Shown here: piece after piece, positions 11,001-22,147 of the stretch | How the letters are laid out: each line of letters opens with the position of its first letter | How positions within the stretch are numbered: the first letter of the stretch is position 1 | Position numbers and translations under genes: made by a program | The notes under the pieces: generated by a model | Database searches by the model: none | What the model was told of the DNA's origin: nothing | Seen by the model: only the letters and a program-made list of their open reading frames with translations | Source: Symbiodinium natans | Lineage: Eukaryota; Sar; Dinophyceae; Suessiales; Symbiodiniaceae | NCBI GenBank assembly: GCA_905221605.1 | Contig: CAJNDS010002583.1 | Location: forward strand, 295,001-352,913 | DNA length: 57,913 bases | Direction of reading: 5' to 3'

Positions 11001-14000
11001 ACCATCCAGCATGTGTGTGCAGACTGCTCGTGCCTTCCCTTTAAAAACCCTATCAAGGTACACCTGGGCAAGCCTTCACATGAAGTCTGCTGCTGAGACG
11101 GGAATGGGGGAATGAAGTACCATATATCTCCCCAAACCCTAGACTACTCCTATCCCCAAGAGGCAACCCCAGACATACACTCACCAATCTGTTCTATACG
11201 GAACCCAAAGATACCACACTCACCTCAAAAAAACATGGTGCAAGACCCTAAACCCCTAAATCGTAGACCCTAAACCCTAAACCCTAAACCCTAAACCCTA
11301 AGAGGTTTCGTAGGGGCTGCCGGTGTCCCTGCCATCTCGAATCCCGGCAGTCGCACCCAGTGAGTGATCACCAGGCCCACCGAAGCCTCGCGGAGGCCGG
11401 GTTGGCTGCTGTTGTTTCGGCTGTTTGGGGTTTGGGGTTTGGGGGTTTGGGGTTTGGGGTTTGGGGTTTGGGGTTTAGGGTTTGGGGTTTGGGGTTTGGG
11501 GTTTGGGGTTTTGGGGTTTTGGGGTTTGGGGTTTGGGGTTTGGGGTTTGGGGTTTGGGGTTTAGGGTTTAGGGTTTGGGGTTTGGGGTTTGGGGTTTGGG
11601 GTTTGGGGTTTGGGGTTTGGGGTTTAGGGTTTGTAGGGTTTTAAGGGCTTGCGGGGATTAGGGATGAACTAGGGATTAGGCTTCAAGGGTTAGGAGGCTT
11701 TTCTTCACACGAGTTATGCGGTCCTTTTTGGGTACCCCCACTGAAGACAAAGAGCCGTGTTAGAGCCGCGAGCCGGAAACGGGAACCTCCATCCTTTGTG
11801 GCCTACAGTTAAGGGTTTAGGGTTTAGGGGTTTAGGGGTTTAGGGGTTAGGGTTCAGGGTTTAGGGTTTAAGGGTTTAAGGGTTTAAGGGTTTAAGGGTT
11901 TAAGGGTTTAAGGGTTTAAGGGTTTAAGGGTTTAAGGGTTTAAGGGTTTAAGGGTTTAAGGGTTTAAGGGTTTAAGGGTTGAGGGATTTAGGGGTGTTGC
12001 CTTGGGATTCTCTTGTTTTAGTGCAGGAGCCACGCAGGGGGTCTCTACAGGCCAAACCCCTACGAGTACGAGTACAAGTACGAGTCCGGGAGACATGTGC
12101 AGCGTTTACGCCACGGTTGGAAAGCGCCTAGGAAGGGATTTCCGGCCGCAACCTCTACTGGCAAGGAAGATGCACAATAGAGTTGCCTCAAGCCCTCTTA
12201 TGATAGCGCCCCAAAGACCCCAAAGCCTAAACCCTAAACCCTAACCCTAAACCCTAAACCCTAAACCCTAAACCCTAAACCCCAAACCCCAAACCCCAAA
12301 GCCAAGCCCCTGTGGTCTTGAACGCAGCTGCGCCACCATCATGGCCACGCGACCGTGCTTAATCTCTGCTGCTCGCTTGAAGCGGAACCTGGGAAGAGCA
12401 AGCAGGGGGCTTCGGGTTTGGGGTTTGGGGTTTGGGGTTTAGGGTTGAGGTTTTAGGGTTTAGGGTTTAGGGATTGGGGTTTAGGGATTGAGCCTTTACC
12501 CCAAGGGTCGATGTGCCTGAATAGTATATACTTCGGGTTTGAAGGGGTTACCATATAGTGGCTTTAGGGGTCAAGTATATACTATATAGGTACATGGACC
12601 CTTAGGGTTCAGACAGGTTTAGACCTCCTGTTCAAGAGGACACAAACCCGACGGGCTGAGTTTTGAAATTGAAAGCTCGGCAATTCTCAAGCCTGTCTGT
12701 TGATGTTGCAGCTATCTTCTGTCTGCTTTTTGGCAGCAAATCGTCGAAGAAAATACAGCATAATACGGTCCCTAACCCCTTAAAACCGAAACCCTGAAGC
12801 CTCCCTAAACCCTAAACCCTAAACAACCCTAAACCCTGAACCGTAACCCTAAACCCTAAATCCTAAAACCCTAAACCCTGAACCCTGAACCCTAAACCCT
12901 AAACCCTAAATCCTAAACAACCCTAAACCCTGAACCCTAAACCCTAAATCCTAAACCCTAAACCCCAAACCCCAACCCTAAACCCTAGACCCTAAATCCT
13001 AAACAACCCTAAACCCTGAACCCTGAACCCTAAACCCTAAACCCTAAATCCTAAACCCTAAACCACAAACCCCAACTCTGCCCTTAAGGCCCAGGCCCCT
13101 CAGCATCGCCGACCTGGGCAAAGCCCGCTGGGTCGAAGAAGCCCAGGGGCTCAGTGACCCCCACCTCTTCGGAGGGATCGAACCTGGGCTGCGCGGACGG
13201 GTCTGATGCGTTTAGGGTTTAGGGTTTAGGGTTTAGGGTTTAGGGTTTAGGGTTTAGGAGAATTTCATTTAAGGGTTGCTATTGCTGGCTTCTGATTTTA
13301 TGACAAACAAATGACTTATCTGTTCATGGCAGTATGGCATGTTCACTTGACGTTTCCTTGCTGTATTTCGTGTTGGGGTGTAGGGTCGAAAACCGACACC
13401 TCAACCCTGCAGTCTGAAACCCTGAAAACGTCGGAGAGAAAGAGAAAAGGAGAGAAGAGAAGCAGAGAAAGACCCTAAACCCTAAGCCCTAAACCCTAAA
13501 CCCTAAACCCTAAGCAAGCAAGCATGCTACTTGCTTCTCGGCGGCGGCTTCTCCTGATCGACCTGGTCAGGGTCCCAGCCGTACCCCTCGTCGCTTGGCA
13601 GCTCCTTCCTTGGGCTCAGGGGCTTTGGGGGTTTGGTTTAGGGGGTTTAGGGTTTAGGGTTCAGGGTTCAGGGTTTAGGGTTTAGGGTTCGGGTTGAAGG
13701 TTTAGGGGGAATTTGGTGCTTAAGGGGTGGAGCTTAGGGAAGGAAAGTTCAGGGTGAGGCATCAGAGTTTTGAAGCCTTGCGCCCCTACTTTAATCCCTA
13801 CTACTAAGGACTGTTAAAATACAGGGGGGAACATCCCAACCTTGAGCGCTAAACAAACCCTAAACCCGAAACCCTACATCCTAAACCCTAAACCCTAAAC
13901 CCTAAACCCCAAACCCTAAACCCTAAGCCCTCCCAGCCGTGCGGAAGGCGAGTGGCAGGTCGAACTTCTTCCGCGCCTCCCGGGCGGCTTGTATCTCCTC

Positions 14001-15040
14001 CTGGTCCGCGCAGAAGATATCAGAGGTCTACGTGCGGGTTTAGAGTTTAGGGTTTAGGGTTTAGGGTTTAGGGTTCAAGGCTTAGGGTTTAGGATTTCGG
14101 TCTAGGGGCTCCTGCCTCAGGGCTGATGGGATTCAGGGTGTCGGGCTTGGGGTTGCAATGTCCAAGCACCGACATGTAACCTGCAAACCCTGGAGACAGT
14201 CCCTGATGTCCTTCAGAATTAGAATTCGCAGGCTCACAGCGTTCAATCCTAAACCATAAACTCGAAATCCTAAACCCAGAAGTTTGCAGCCAGGTAAGCC
14301 CTGAACCCGTTCAAGCCCTCAGACGGAAATAGCCCTGGAGTCCGACGATCCCGCCTTTGCCTCCAACCCCGACTCTTGGCTTTAAGCGCTTAGAGCCCAC
14401 GGGCCACGGCACACTTCCCAACCCCCCCAAGCCCTAAACCCTAAACCCGAAACATCCCGAAACCCTAAACCCTCAACCCTAAACCCTGTCCTCCCCTCCC
14501 AAACAAAAACAACGGCCTCGGTGGGCTTAGCGCGCACCTCCACCTGAAGGTCCTCGGCTTTTGGGAGGGGGATTGTGGTTTTGGGGCCTTGGGGCTTCAA
14601 GGTTATAATTGCGGGAACTCGGACATACTTCGAAACATGTTTGAAAGATATGGTGTGTGCTGTGGACGTGTCGCTTCACCAGCACAGCACGACACTGAGC
14701 CGAGAGAGGTGCGTCCTCCATCCCCTCCCACAACCAAAGTGGGAAGTTCAACTAGGCAATTCACCTGTGACAGCCTGCTGGCCGGAACCAAGGCCACATT
14801 CGGCTCAAGCTTACGGAGTGTCGTGAATTGAATCCACTGACTGTCCTAGACCCTAAACCCTAGACCCCAAACCCTAAACCCTCAACCCTCCACCCTAAAC
14901 CCTAAACCCCGAACCACCTCAACCCTAAACCCGAAACCTTCTAAACCCCTAAAGCTCCGCTCACAAAGCCTGGCCGAGGCTCCCGGGAGGCCGACAGCAG
15001 CGCCAGGCGGCCGTTGGCGAGCTCTGCGTTCCTCAGAAAC
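8078..15040 (-). CDS. Peridinin-type light-harvesting (LHC) protein, at least two domains (polyprotein), 3' end open
   Basis: Thylakoid antenna protein binding chlorophyll and carotenoid. Exons: 15040-14965 (ELANGRLALLS, helix 3 of an upstream domain); 14027 to ~13935 (ADQEEIQAAREARKKFDLPL); 13613-13535 (LPSDEGYGWDPDQVDQEKPP), linker; 13202-13097 (GVTEPLGFFDPAGFAQVGD, the mature N-terminus of a second domain); 12388-12337 (FKRAAEIKHGRVAMM, helix 1 with the ExxHGR pigment/ion-pair motif); 11386 to ~11303 (GLVITHWVRLPGFEMAG); ~10544-10476 (VFIVIILWLELSIWAQD, helix 2); 9828 to ~9760 (EAGNFGDPQLG); 8133-8078 (EINNGRFAMQLGNG, helix 3). The 13202/12388 junction joins in frame through a GC donor, and the 12388/11386 junction also keeps frame. 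The final amphipathic tail and stop were not found below 8078. The first domain's helix 1 was not found upstream. Confidence 0.75.
8175..8333. repeat. CCCTGAA then CCCTAAA arrays
   Basis: About 12 CCCTGAA units switch abruptly to 9 CCCTAAA units; an LHC exon ends just to the left at 8133. Confidence 0.9.
8425..8575. repeat. (TTTAAGGG)n 8-mer array
   Basis: Octamer TTTAAGGG then TTTCAGGG, each in a local run. Confidence 0.9.
8721..8800. mobile_element. Family A element, partial
   Basis: Carries GAAGTAGGGTTGTAAGTA on the left and TACCCATGAACCTCCAA on the right; the outer left end is lost. Confidence 0.5.
10055..10112. mobile_element. Family B fragment
   Basis: GGGATGTCAATCTTCCCCCTTATACT then CCTTAATAGGGATTAG and AAGGGGGAACTATCC; short and degraded. 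Confidence 0.45.
10768..10848. mobile_element. Short inverted-repeat element (family F)
   Basis: Ends CCTTAAGAACCC and GGGTTCTTAAAG, loop about 55 bp. Confidence 0.4.
11425..11640. repeat. (GGGGTTT)n array
   Basis: About 30 TTTGGGG units with a few TTTAGGG; right flank of the LHC exon starting at 11386. It creates a spurious Gly-Leu-Gly-Phe open frame on the plus strand. Confidence 0.9.
11812..11990. repeat. TTTAGGG then (TTTAAGGG)n array
   Basis: Short TTTAGGG run followed by about 14 TTTAAGGG octamers. Confidence 0.9.
12795..13078. repeat. Higher-order CCCTAAA array
   Basis: A longer unit of mixed CCCTAAA, CCCTGAA, TCCTAAA and CAACCCTAAA recurs about four times (12815, 12910, 12985 onward), so the array has a second level of repetition. 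Confidence 0.8.
13790..13840. mobile_element. Family B right half
   Basis: AATCCCTACTACTAAGGACTG then GGGGGGAACATCCC, beside a CCCTAAA array. Confidence 0.5.
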
Positions 15041-15057
15041 TGCCGACATCTCGATCG

Positions 15058-15930
15058 CTATATCGCTATGTTCTCAATATATCGATATTTGATCATAACT
15101 ATTATATCACTATATCGTTCAACTATCATAATGTTGTATCATTATGCTATCATAACATTGTCTCATTATATCTATTTCTAAGCATACTAGTGTATCATCG
15201 CATGAGTATACCGTTGGGCTATCATACTAGTGCAACATTACATCGGTATATTACCATAATACTAGATCACAACATCTTAACTTTTGATTGATACTGTTTG
15301 ATAACTGTAAGAGGGTATATCTTTACTAATCTATTATTGTACTATGATAGCATTATATCAATATGTTTGATGGTTGGATGGCTAGATTGAAATTGATATA
15401 CCAAAAGTTGTTATATGTTTATATTAATATATTGTCATAATCGTATACGAAATTTCTATATGTAAAAATAGTATACTTTCATGATAGCATATTTCTGAAA
15501 ATACATATGTTAATATAACTATGATATTTTACTGTTACAAGTCTATTTTTGTATGTGAGAAAGGTATGAAAAATAGTTGTCACTCTTACTATATTTCGAT
15601 ATTGTGATACTCGGATACCTTGACTCTGATGTTTTAATATTATGGTATGATGATATTATGATATGATGACATCATGATATCATTATTGCATTGTATCATT
15701 GTATCATTATGCCGTTATACCATTACACTATGTATAATTACATCATCATATCAGTATCTCATTATGTCATTTGTTTCAGTGTACAACTTTGCACCACTAT
15801 ATCATTATATGGTTGTACCATTATGTATCATTACGAAATAAGCACATAAATATCTTACAATATGATGGTATCATTATATTACGATGTTCTGCGGTACTTC
15901 TACTACCAGAGTATTATATTACCATGTTCT
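15058..15930. other. AT-rich block inside the LHC region
   Basis: About 870 bp, much more AT-rich than its surroundings, with recurring TATCATTATA, ATGATATTATGATATG and ATATCGATATT motifs; a decayed tandem repeat. No convincing ORF. It begins about 20 bp outside the exon ending at 15040. Confidence 0.7.
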
Positions 15931-16016
15931 TCTTTTCTGAAATGATTTTGCGGCCTTATCTTAGTGGAATCGTGGCCGGGCAGGGGCATGAACAAGTGGA
16001 AGGAGGTTTCTATCAT

Positions 16017-16140
16017 GTAGGGTTTAGGGTTTAGGGTTTAGGGTTTGGGGTTTAGGGTTTAGGGTTTAGGGTTTAGGGTTTAGGGTTTAGGGTTTGGGGT
16101 TTGGGGTTTGGGGTTAGGAGTTTGGGGTTTGGGGTTTGGG
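16017..16140. repeat. TTTAGGG then TTTGGGG array
   Basis: Follows the AT-rich block; units change from TTTAGGG to TTTGGGG. Confidence 0.85.
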
Positions 16141-16284
16141 TTTTTTCGGATGTCTTCGGCATGGCACCAGGGGCCATCGATATCATGGAAGGCTGTCTGA
16201 CGTTGCATTGCACTGCAAAGTCCTGTCTCTGTGCAGGCTGTTTTGTTGCCTTTCACTCAAACGCCGGAGAGCAACCTAGACCCA

Positions 16285-16378
16285 GGAGTGACATAGGAGT
16301 AAAAAGGGTACCGCGTTTGGTTTAAAGGGGATCATAAGGAATTTGAGCCCTAAAAAAGGGGAATAAGGGACTACTCCG
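16285..16378. mobile_element. Family D-like fragment
   Basis: TAGGAGTAAAAAGGGTACCG, GGGGATCATAAGGAATT and AAAAAAGGGGAATAAGGGAC resemble the 53.8 kb copy. Confidence 0.35.
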
Positions 16379-16882
16379 CGACTGAAGCCCAGCTTCAACT
16401 TTCCGGAAATCTTCGCCGCCACCACGCTCACGGGGCGAAAAGCGCTCCAACCTCCGGCGGTGCTTGCTGATGAAGCTTCCGGCTTGGGGTTTTACCGGCT
16501 GTAGTACACAGGGTATAGGGTTTAGGGTTTAGGGTTTAGGGTTTAGGGTTTAGGGTAGCTTTGCAGGCTAGCGTGGTGCTTCGCATGCAGCCGCAGAGTT
16601 AGGTTGAGATGGAACCTGCCCAAGCTATGGTTCCGCCAGCTGTCTCTAGAGCTGTGAGGTTTTATTCTTGTTGATATCTATGTTGATTATCTGACTATCT
16701 TACGGTCTGAATAAAGCTATGACTATATGAATATACATACAGTATGACTTTTTTTAATGTTGCCATTATAGTTGCGGCATCCGGTGTTGAAACAGAAGAT
16801 CTGCCACTGCGATCGATCTGACGCATCCCGAACCATCCCCCGAAGTCTGAAACTCCAAGAGCTTGTAGCTGCAGGGTGCAAG

Positions 16883-17010
16883 GGTTTAGGGTTTGGGGGG
16901 TTTGGGGGGTTTGGGGGGTTTGGGGGGTTTGGGGGGTTTGGGGGCTTTGGGGGGTTTGGGGGGTTTGGGGGGTTTGGGGGGTTTGGGAAGTTTGGGGTTT
17001 GGGGATTGGG
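16883..17010. repeat. (GGGGGGTTT)n 9-mer array
   Basis: About 12 units of GTTTGGGGG/GGTTTGGGG type, a G-expanded telomere-like variant, preceded by TTTAGGG. Confidence 0.9.
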
Positions 17011-17197
17011 GCTTGGGGAATTTAACTGTAGAAGGGTATCCAGGGTAGGCTGTATGGAAACCATATAGAGTTTACAAGGGGAAAAGATTGGCAATGATGT
17101 AGGTTTTGACAAAAGGTTTCAAGGCGGTACAGTCGGGCGATAAACTCTTCCAAAGCTTGGGGTGTTCACTTGGTAGCACAGTAGCCACATTACCGAA

Positions 17198-17322
17198 AGG
17201 GTGCCCTCTTTGGGGTTGGTTACTTTTCTCAGGGAACCTTGAACCAACAAAAAGGCCAAAAGGGCACCACTAGCCCTAAACCCTAAACCCTAAACCCTAA
17301 ACCCTAAACCCCACTGGGCTAC
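17198..17322. mobile_element. Family C element with donor module, plus CCCTAAA array
   Basis: AAGGGTGCCCTCTTTGG and GAACCTTGAACCAACAAAAA then AAAAGGGCACCACT, followed by CCCTAAA repeats and CACTGGGCTACCC. Minus-strand start is GTAGCCCAGTGG, a splice donor. Confidence 0.6.
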
Positions 17323-17395
17323 CCAGTTCAGGTTCGGCATACTTTGCCGGTGGCTCTTCAATCTCGACAAGCCTGTGGGCTGATGCACGGGAAGG
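17323..17395 (-). CDS. Candidate exon, possibly 5' part of the LHC gene
   Basis: Between acceptor CTTAG and donor GGTAGCCC an open frame reads PSRASAHRLVEIEEPPAKYA then EPELG, acidic and proline-rich like an LHC pre-helix segment. The donor is followed by GTAGCCCAGTGG, the same intron start found at two certain NAGLU donors (27841 and near 25355), which supports a real splice site. The product is an inference from its position upstream of the LHC exons. Confidence 0.4.
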
Positions 17396-17429
17396 CTAAG
17401 CTCGACCTGAGAAGCTGAAGACATGTTGA

Positions 17430-17555
17430 TTAGGGTTTAGGGTTTAGGGTTTAGGGTTTAGGGTTTAGGGTTTAGGGTTTAGGGTTTAGGGTTTAGGGTT
17501 TAGGGTTTAGGGTTTAGGGTTTAGGGTTTAGGGTTTAGGGTTTAGGGTTTAGGGT
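17430..17555. repeat. (TTTAGGG)n array, about 17 perfect units
   Basis: Right flank of the candidate exon 17323-17395. Confidence 0.95.
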
Positions 17556-17692
17556 GCTATAAAGATTTTACTCGTCTTCAGAAAACGGTCACCTGGTCGA
17601 TTCTCAAGCATGGTTTCGACTGGGGGGTCTCCCTGTTATCCTAGTTGCTGAGTACCCTGGGCCAAAACGGGTTTAGGGTTTAGGGTTTAGGG

Positions 17693-17830
17693 TTTAACCT
17701 TTCAATTATGGAAGGATTATATGTTTTTGCATGAGAAGGTTAACCTTTCAATTATGGTTAGGGTTATATGTGTCCCAAAAGGTTACTGTAAAGGATGCCT
17801 ACTCAGCGACGAAGGATTCTTCCCTGCTCT
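17693..17830. mobile_element. Family E element (tandem ends)
   Basis: AACCTTTCAATTATGGAAGG, then a second AACCTTTCAATTATGGTTAG, ATATGTGTCCC, AAAGGTTACTGT and CCTACTCAGCGACGAAG. Confidence 0.5.
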
Positions 17831-17831
17831 A

Positions 17832-17908
17832 CCAGGATGGGCTACGATCCCCATAAACAACCCTTTTTAAGGGGTTATGTAATAGCCCATGCTGGTACTT
17901 TCAACCCT
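17832..17908. mobile_element. Family G element
   Basis: CCAGGATGGGCTACGATCC to TAATAGCCCATGCTGG, matching the ends of NAGLU intron 12. Confidence 0.5.
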
Positions 17909-17996
17909 AAGCCCCTAAGCCCTAAGCCCTAAGCCCTAAGCCCTAAGCCCTAAGCCCTAAGCCCTAAGCCCTAAGCCCTAAACCCTGAACCCTAAA
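17905..17996. repeat. (CCCTAAG)n array
   Basis: About ten CCCTAAG units, then CCCTAAA and CCCTGAA. Confidence 0.9.
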
Positions 17997-18082
17997 TAAG
18001 CCCAAAGGAGATCATAATTATTGACCCAAAGCCCTCAACGCTGAACAATCAACCCTGCGCCGTGCAAAGCTAATTGGCGTCC

Positions 18083-18151
18083 TAGGGCTTCCGCATCTTC
18101 AGCGTCCTCCTTTGAGGTCTTGCTCATGATCTTCCGGAAAGAGGACCAGGC
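18083..18151 (-). CDS. Candidate exon, unknown product
   Basis: Open minus frame AWSSFRKIMSKTSKEDAEDA preceded by an AG at 18153-18152 (ATCGAG). Charged, plausible coding composition. It lies between LHC-type exons and may be a linker or part of an upstream gene. No family recognised. Confidence 0.3.
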
Positions 18152-18539
18152 CTCGATACATGGCTTCTAGTTCATGGCTGGGATAGTATTAAAGATTTGA
18201 GTTTCTATTCCTGTGGGAGTTTAAGTACCCTTCAAAACCCAACTATGGCAAAGGTTTAGGGTCTTAGGGGGTTAGGGAACTTGCGCAGGCGAGTTGGCAG
18301 GTCGAAGCGGTGCCGGACCCATATCAAGCCAAGCAAGCTTCGCACAAGATGCCCCCGAACCCTACAGTCCCTACAGCCGAATGCCCAAACTCTGAGCCCA
18401 CCTAATTCCTGAACCCTAAACCCTCACTCCTAAGCCCTAAGCCCTCAGCCCTAAGCCCTAAACCATAAGCCCTAAACCCTAAACCTAAACCCTAAACCCT
18501 AAACCCCAAACCCCAAACCCTAAACCCTACACAGCCCAA

Positions 18540-18625
18540 GATGCTTCATCCTGCAAGTCGGGGTCGGCGGGCATCTGCTCCTGACAGGCCACCGGGCCAT
18601 CGCGACCAATCTCTGAAGGGCTGAG
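18540..18625 (-). other. Bracketed block, possible exon
   Basis: Non-repeat block between CCCTAAA (18480-18530) and TTTAGGG (18628-18720). One minus frame reads SEIGRDGPVACQEQMPADPD. Unassigned. Confidence 0.2.
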
Positions 18626-19389
18626 TGTTTAGGGTTTAAAAGTTTAGTTTAGGGTTTAGGGTTTAGGGTTTAGGGCTTAGGGTTTCGGGTTTAGGGTTCA
18701 GGGTTTAGGGTTTAGGGTTCGCAGATTACAGGGGCGGTTCGCACTCCTGAAGTCGGTGGGAAAGTGGAGACCTAGAGTATTGCCCGCTCTTTTAAGCACA
18801 CGTAAGACTCTCAAGCACTACAGTATACCTTTCAAGGCTATATGCAGCTTCAACAAAGAAAGACAAGATCGGCGCTAGCCCCCGCACCAGCCCTCCTCCA
18901 GCGCGCTCCAGCAGTCTCTCGTTAAACCAGCAGCCCCCAAAATGGGGGTTTCCGAAATTTGGGAGTACCTTATTAGGGTCCTTTTTTATCAGGGGATCCT
19001 ACTGTTTGGGGACCTGGGGATCTATATTAGGTGTTCCTCATTTTCATAAACCCCCAAATAGACCCCAAACAAAATCAACAACGAGTCCCCACAGGCCCCG
19101 GAATTGCAGGCAAGCTGCCCTCAATCATCAACCCTACACCCCTAAACCCTAAACCCCTAAACCGCAAAAAACAAGTCTGAAGCCCTTAGCCCAAAAAACC
19201 CTATATACCTGACCCCAAACCCACGAAAACCACGAAACCCCACCAATCCTAAACCCCCTAAATTCCAAAAGCCTCAAACCCCAAACCCCCCCCCCCGGCC
19301 TAAACCCTAAACCCTAAACCCTAAACCCTAAACCCTAAACCCTAAACCCTAAGCCCTAAACCCTAAGCCCCAAAAACAAGCAAAACGCC

Positions 19390-19492
19390 TCGTCTCGGAA
19401 GCGGCGGCTCATGCGGCTGCGGCGCTGCGCCGCCACCGCGCCGCTCGCGAGCAACGCTGCAGCCAGCGCTGAGCGCAGACCGGGCTCCTGCT
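19390..19492 (-). CDS. Candidate exon with an alanine-rich hydrophobic stretch (possible plastid presequence)
   Basis: A GC-rich block bracketed by CCCTAAA (19300-19365) and TTTAGGG (19505-19585). One minus frame reads GLRSALAAALLASGAVAAQR followed by an Arg-rich run RSRMSRRFRDE. A hydrophobic stretch followed by basic residues fits a dinoflagellate plastid presequence or thylakoid segment and would suit the 5' part of the LHC gene. Other frames are also open, so the call is tentative. Confidence 0.3.
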
Positions 19493-20282
19493 AATGTCGG
19501 GGCGCAGGGTTTAGGGTTTAGGGTTTAGGGTTTAGTGTTTAGGGTTTAGGGTTTAGGGTTTAGGGTTTCGGGTTTAGGGTTTAGGGTAAATCGAATAGGT
19601 AGCCGGAATATTCTCATTATACTGCCGACTCATACAAGGGAAAATAGCTGCAACTAAACAGTTTTCAGCTCTTGCATTAAGGTAATGCGAACATTATATA
19701 TATATAATACAATATATATATATATATATACAGATAAGTCGCTATGTTCACAAAGTTTTCAAGTTCCTTAACACTTGGGGTCTGGCGGTCTTAGGGTCAA
19801 TTCGTAAGAATTCGGTTTTTTGGAGGAGAATGAGCGCCGACCAAGGCAATGCGGGGCTTAGAGTTCAGATAGAGAAAGGCATAGCCAGCCGAACCTGAAC
19901 GAGACTTCCACGCGCTGTCCCAAACAACTTGTAGCCGCAGCCCTCATCCCACCTCTTAGAGCTCTGAACCCTACATCCGAAGGCCCACATCCCCAAATCC
20001 CTAAATCCTTAAACGCAAGGGCTCAGAGCTTGGGGGCTTGCGACTGCAATACACCCTGAACCCCCCCCTTAGGTTTCTGGTTTAGGCTTTAGGGTTTATG
20101 GGGCTTGAGGGCCCTTCCTCCGGCAAGAGGTGATAACTTTGAATAGGGTTCCTGAGGGGACTTAAGGAATACTTCGGATACTCCCGTAGTAGGGGATAGC
20201 CCAGTCTCCGACAACCTCCCTAAACCCCCAAACCCCCAAACCCTCGAACCCAAACCCGAAGCACCCTAAACCCTCAGCCATC

Positions 20283-21490
20283 CTTCCGATCACCGGCATC
20301 CGGCCGGGCGCGGTCGATCTTGGGCTGCCGGTGTGCAGCGGCCTACAGAGTTTAGGGCATCAGGGCTCATGTTTAGGGTTTAGGGTTTAGGGTTTAGGGT
20401 TTGTCATGAGAAATTTCTTGTTTTCGGGCTTCAGGTTATGGGGTTCAGAGTTCATGGTTCGAGGTTAGGGTGTGAGGCCGGGTTTGGCAGAACCCAGCAT
20501 TCTTCATGAAGCTGCCGTCAGTATGCCGTCAGTATGCCATCTGAATTACTTGCAACGTCAAAGTATCTTCGACGGATCATGATCTTCAGGAGACTCGGTG
20601 AACGACTTGCTGCAGGTTGTATCAACTTGGGAAAGGCCAGACCATAGCGAGGCTATGCGAGGCTCATTGTGCCGCTTACGAGACTTTATGCACAGTTGGG
20701 AGTGATTCAGGCTGACCACCCTGCCTCAAGCACAGCAGTGCCCACAGACGGGGAATAGCCCGACAGCGCCATGGCTTAACTGTGCCCACAAAACACAAGT
20801 AGTTGTGGCCTCTGCGAAACGGTTGTCACGGTTTCTGTGTGCTGCGAGTGCTTCGACATGAGCACTGGCATCAGTGGCAGAAGCAGCAATTGAAGGAGAC
20901 CGCCTAGCACCCTGTTGAACGTGCTCAGAAAGTCAACTCTGAGCAACTTTGCTGCAAGGCATGCTGCACTCCGAGAAGCCCCGCTCACAAATTGCAAAAC
21001 CCTTCTCGCAGGATGCCAATTGTGGGCTAGCTGCCGCAGAGGTCTAAGCAAGGCTGGCCGTACCATGGACGAACCAAAGAACTGGCACCTGTGGTTGTAA
21101 TTCTCCAACCCAGCATAGGGGGTTCTTTCATGACTAGGAATATCTTCGAGCCTTGGCTTCCCTTGAACCAGGTCATTACATGCCCTCCCCCCCGCACCAA
21201 GGGAGGAACCTTGCTTAGGTAACCAGGTGATCGCTGTAGGCACAGGCTCCTGATAAGTTCGATAAGGTTACAGTGTCTAGATGCTGTCAGGGCTTCGCGC
21301 GACTTAAACTCAACCCCAAACCCGAATTCCTGAACTCCTCAACCCCGACAACCCTGAACCCTGAACCCTAAACCCTAAACCCTGAACCCAAAAACCGTCT
21401 CTCCGGAGCAGCTGGCGCCCGCACGCGGCTGAAGTTTTTCGCCTCCAACGTGGCAGTCGGTCCGGATCCTGGAGGCTTCTTCTGGCTTCT
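20283..21490 (-). other. Two further bracketed blocks, possible exons
   Basis: Blocks at 20283-20350 and 21400-21490 are GC-rich and flanked by CCCTAAA on the left and TTTAGGG or CCCTAAA nearby, like proven exons. Minus frames such as AHRQPKIDRARPDAGD and TATLEAKNFSRVRAPAAPE are open, but more than one frame is possible and no family is recognised. Confidence 0.2.
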
Positions 21491-22147
21491 ATGAGGTTTT
21501 AATCTAGGGATGTTCCCTGAACCCTAAACCCCAAACCCTAAACCCTAAACCCTAAACCCTAAACCCTAAACCCACTGTCAGGGTATAGCTCGAGACATCT
21601 TGGAGGCTAGTCGCGGGTCGAGGGCCTTAGCCGAGCAAACCGAAGACAAAGGCCCCTCTCAACCGGTCTCAAGGCCTTAAACCTGTTTGAGGATCATGGG
21701 CAATTATTCCCCAAACAGAGTGCTAACACTAGAGGTTCTTACCTTCAGAGTACTTAAAAAGGTCCTATATAGATTGATGCTTGGCTGCATGGCGCCCCAC
21801 GATGCGCCGGACGCTATTCCTCGAGCGGTGGTCCCTTCAAACATCGTAAATTACATGTTTAGGCTTCGTGGATCCCGTGCGCATCTTCTGGTGTTTGCAG
21901 GTGGAAACCGTGCTCTCTGCCTAAGTCTCGTGCACTTTTCGATTGCATTCAAAACGTGGCATGTGCACAGTTTCCTGCGGTTGGGCCGCTGCATGGCTTC
22001 GCGTGGCCGTTCTGAGAGGATTTTCAAGTTGCGATGTTGGACATCGCGCTCCCACCTAGGCGCCGCGCGCATCGACGTCGCAATCTTGGTAGCTGTCGAC
22101 GCTTTTGGACGTCTGGGGTGATGCGAAACTGTCGCTTTTGGTGTTTT

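Noticed and set aside
11360-11644. 94-codon plus-strand frame rich in Gly-Leu-Gly-Phe-Val-Trp
   Set aside because: It is the translation of the TTTGGGG array; the true coding signal here is the LHC exon on the other strand.
16350-16480. Block with open frames on both strands, considered as LHC helix 2 exon
   Set aside because: Neither strand gives a convincing LHC motif, and a family D-like fragment overlaps its left edge.
16723-17112. Pro-Asn-rich and Gly-Phe-rich frames on opposite strands
   Set aside because: Both are readings of a 9-mer telomere-like array.
20776-21243. 155-codon minus frame
   Set aside because: No recognisable motif, start not convincing, low-complexity leucine run; probably chance ORF in non-coding DNA.
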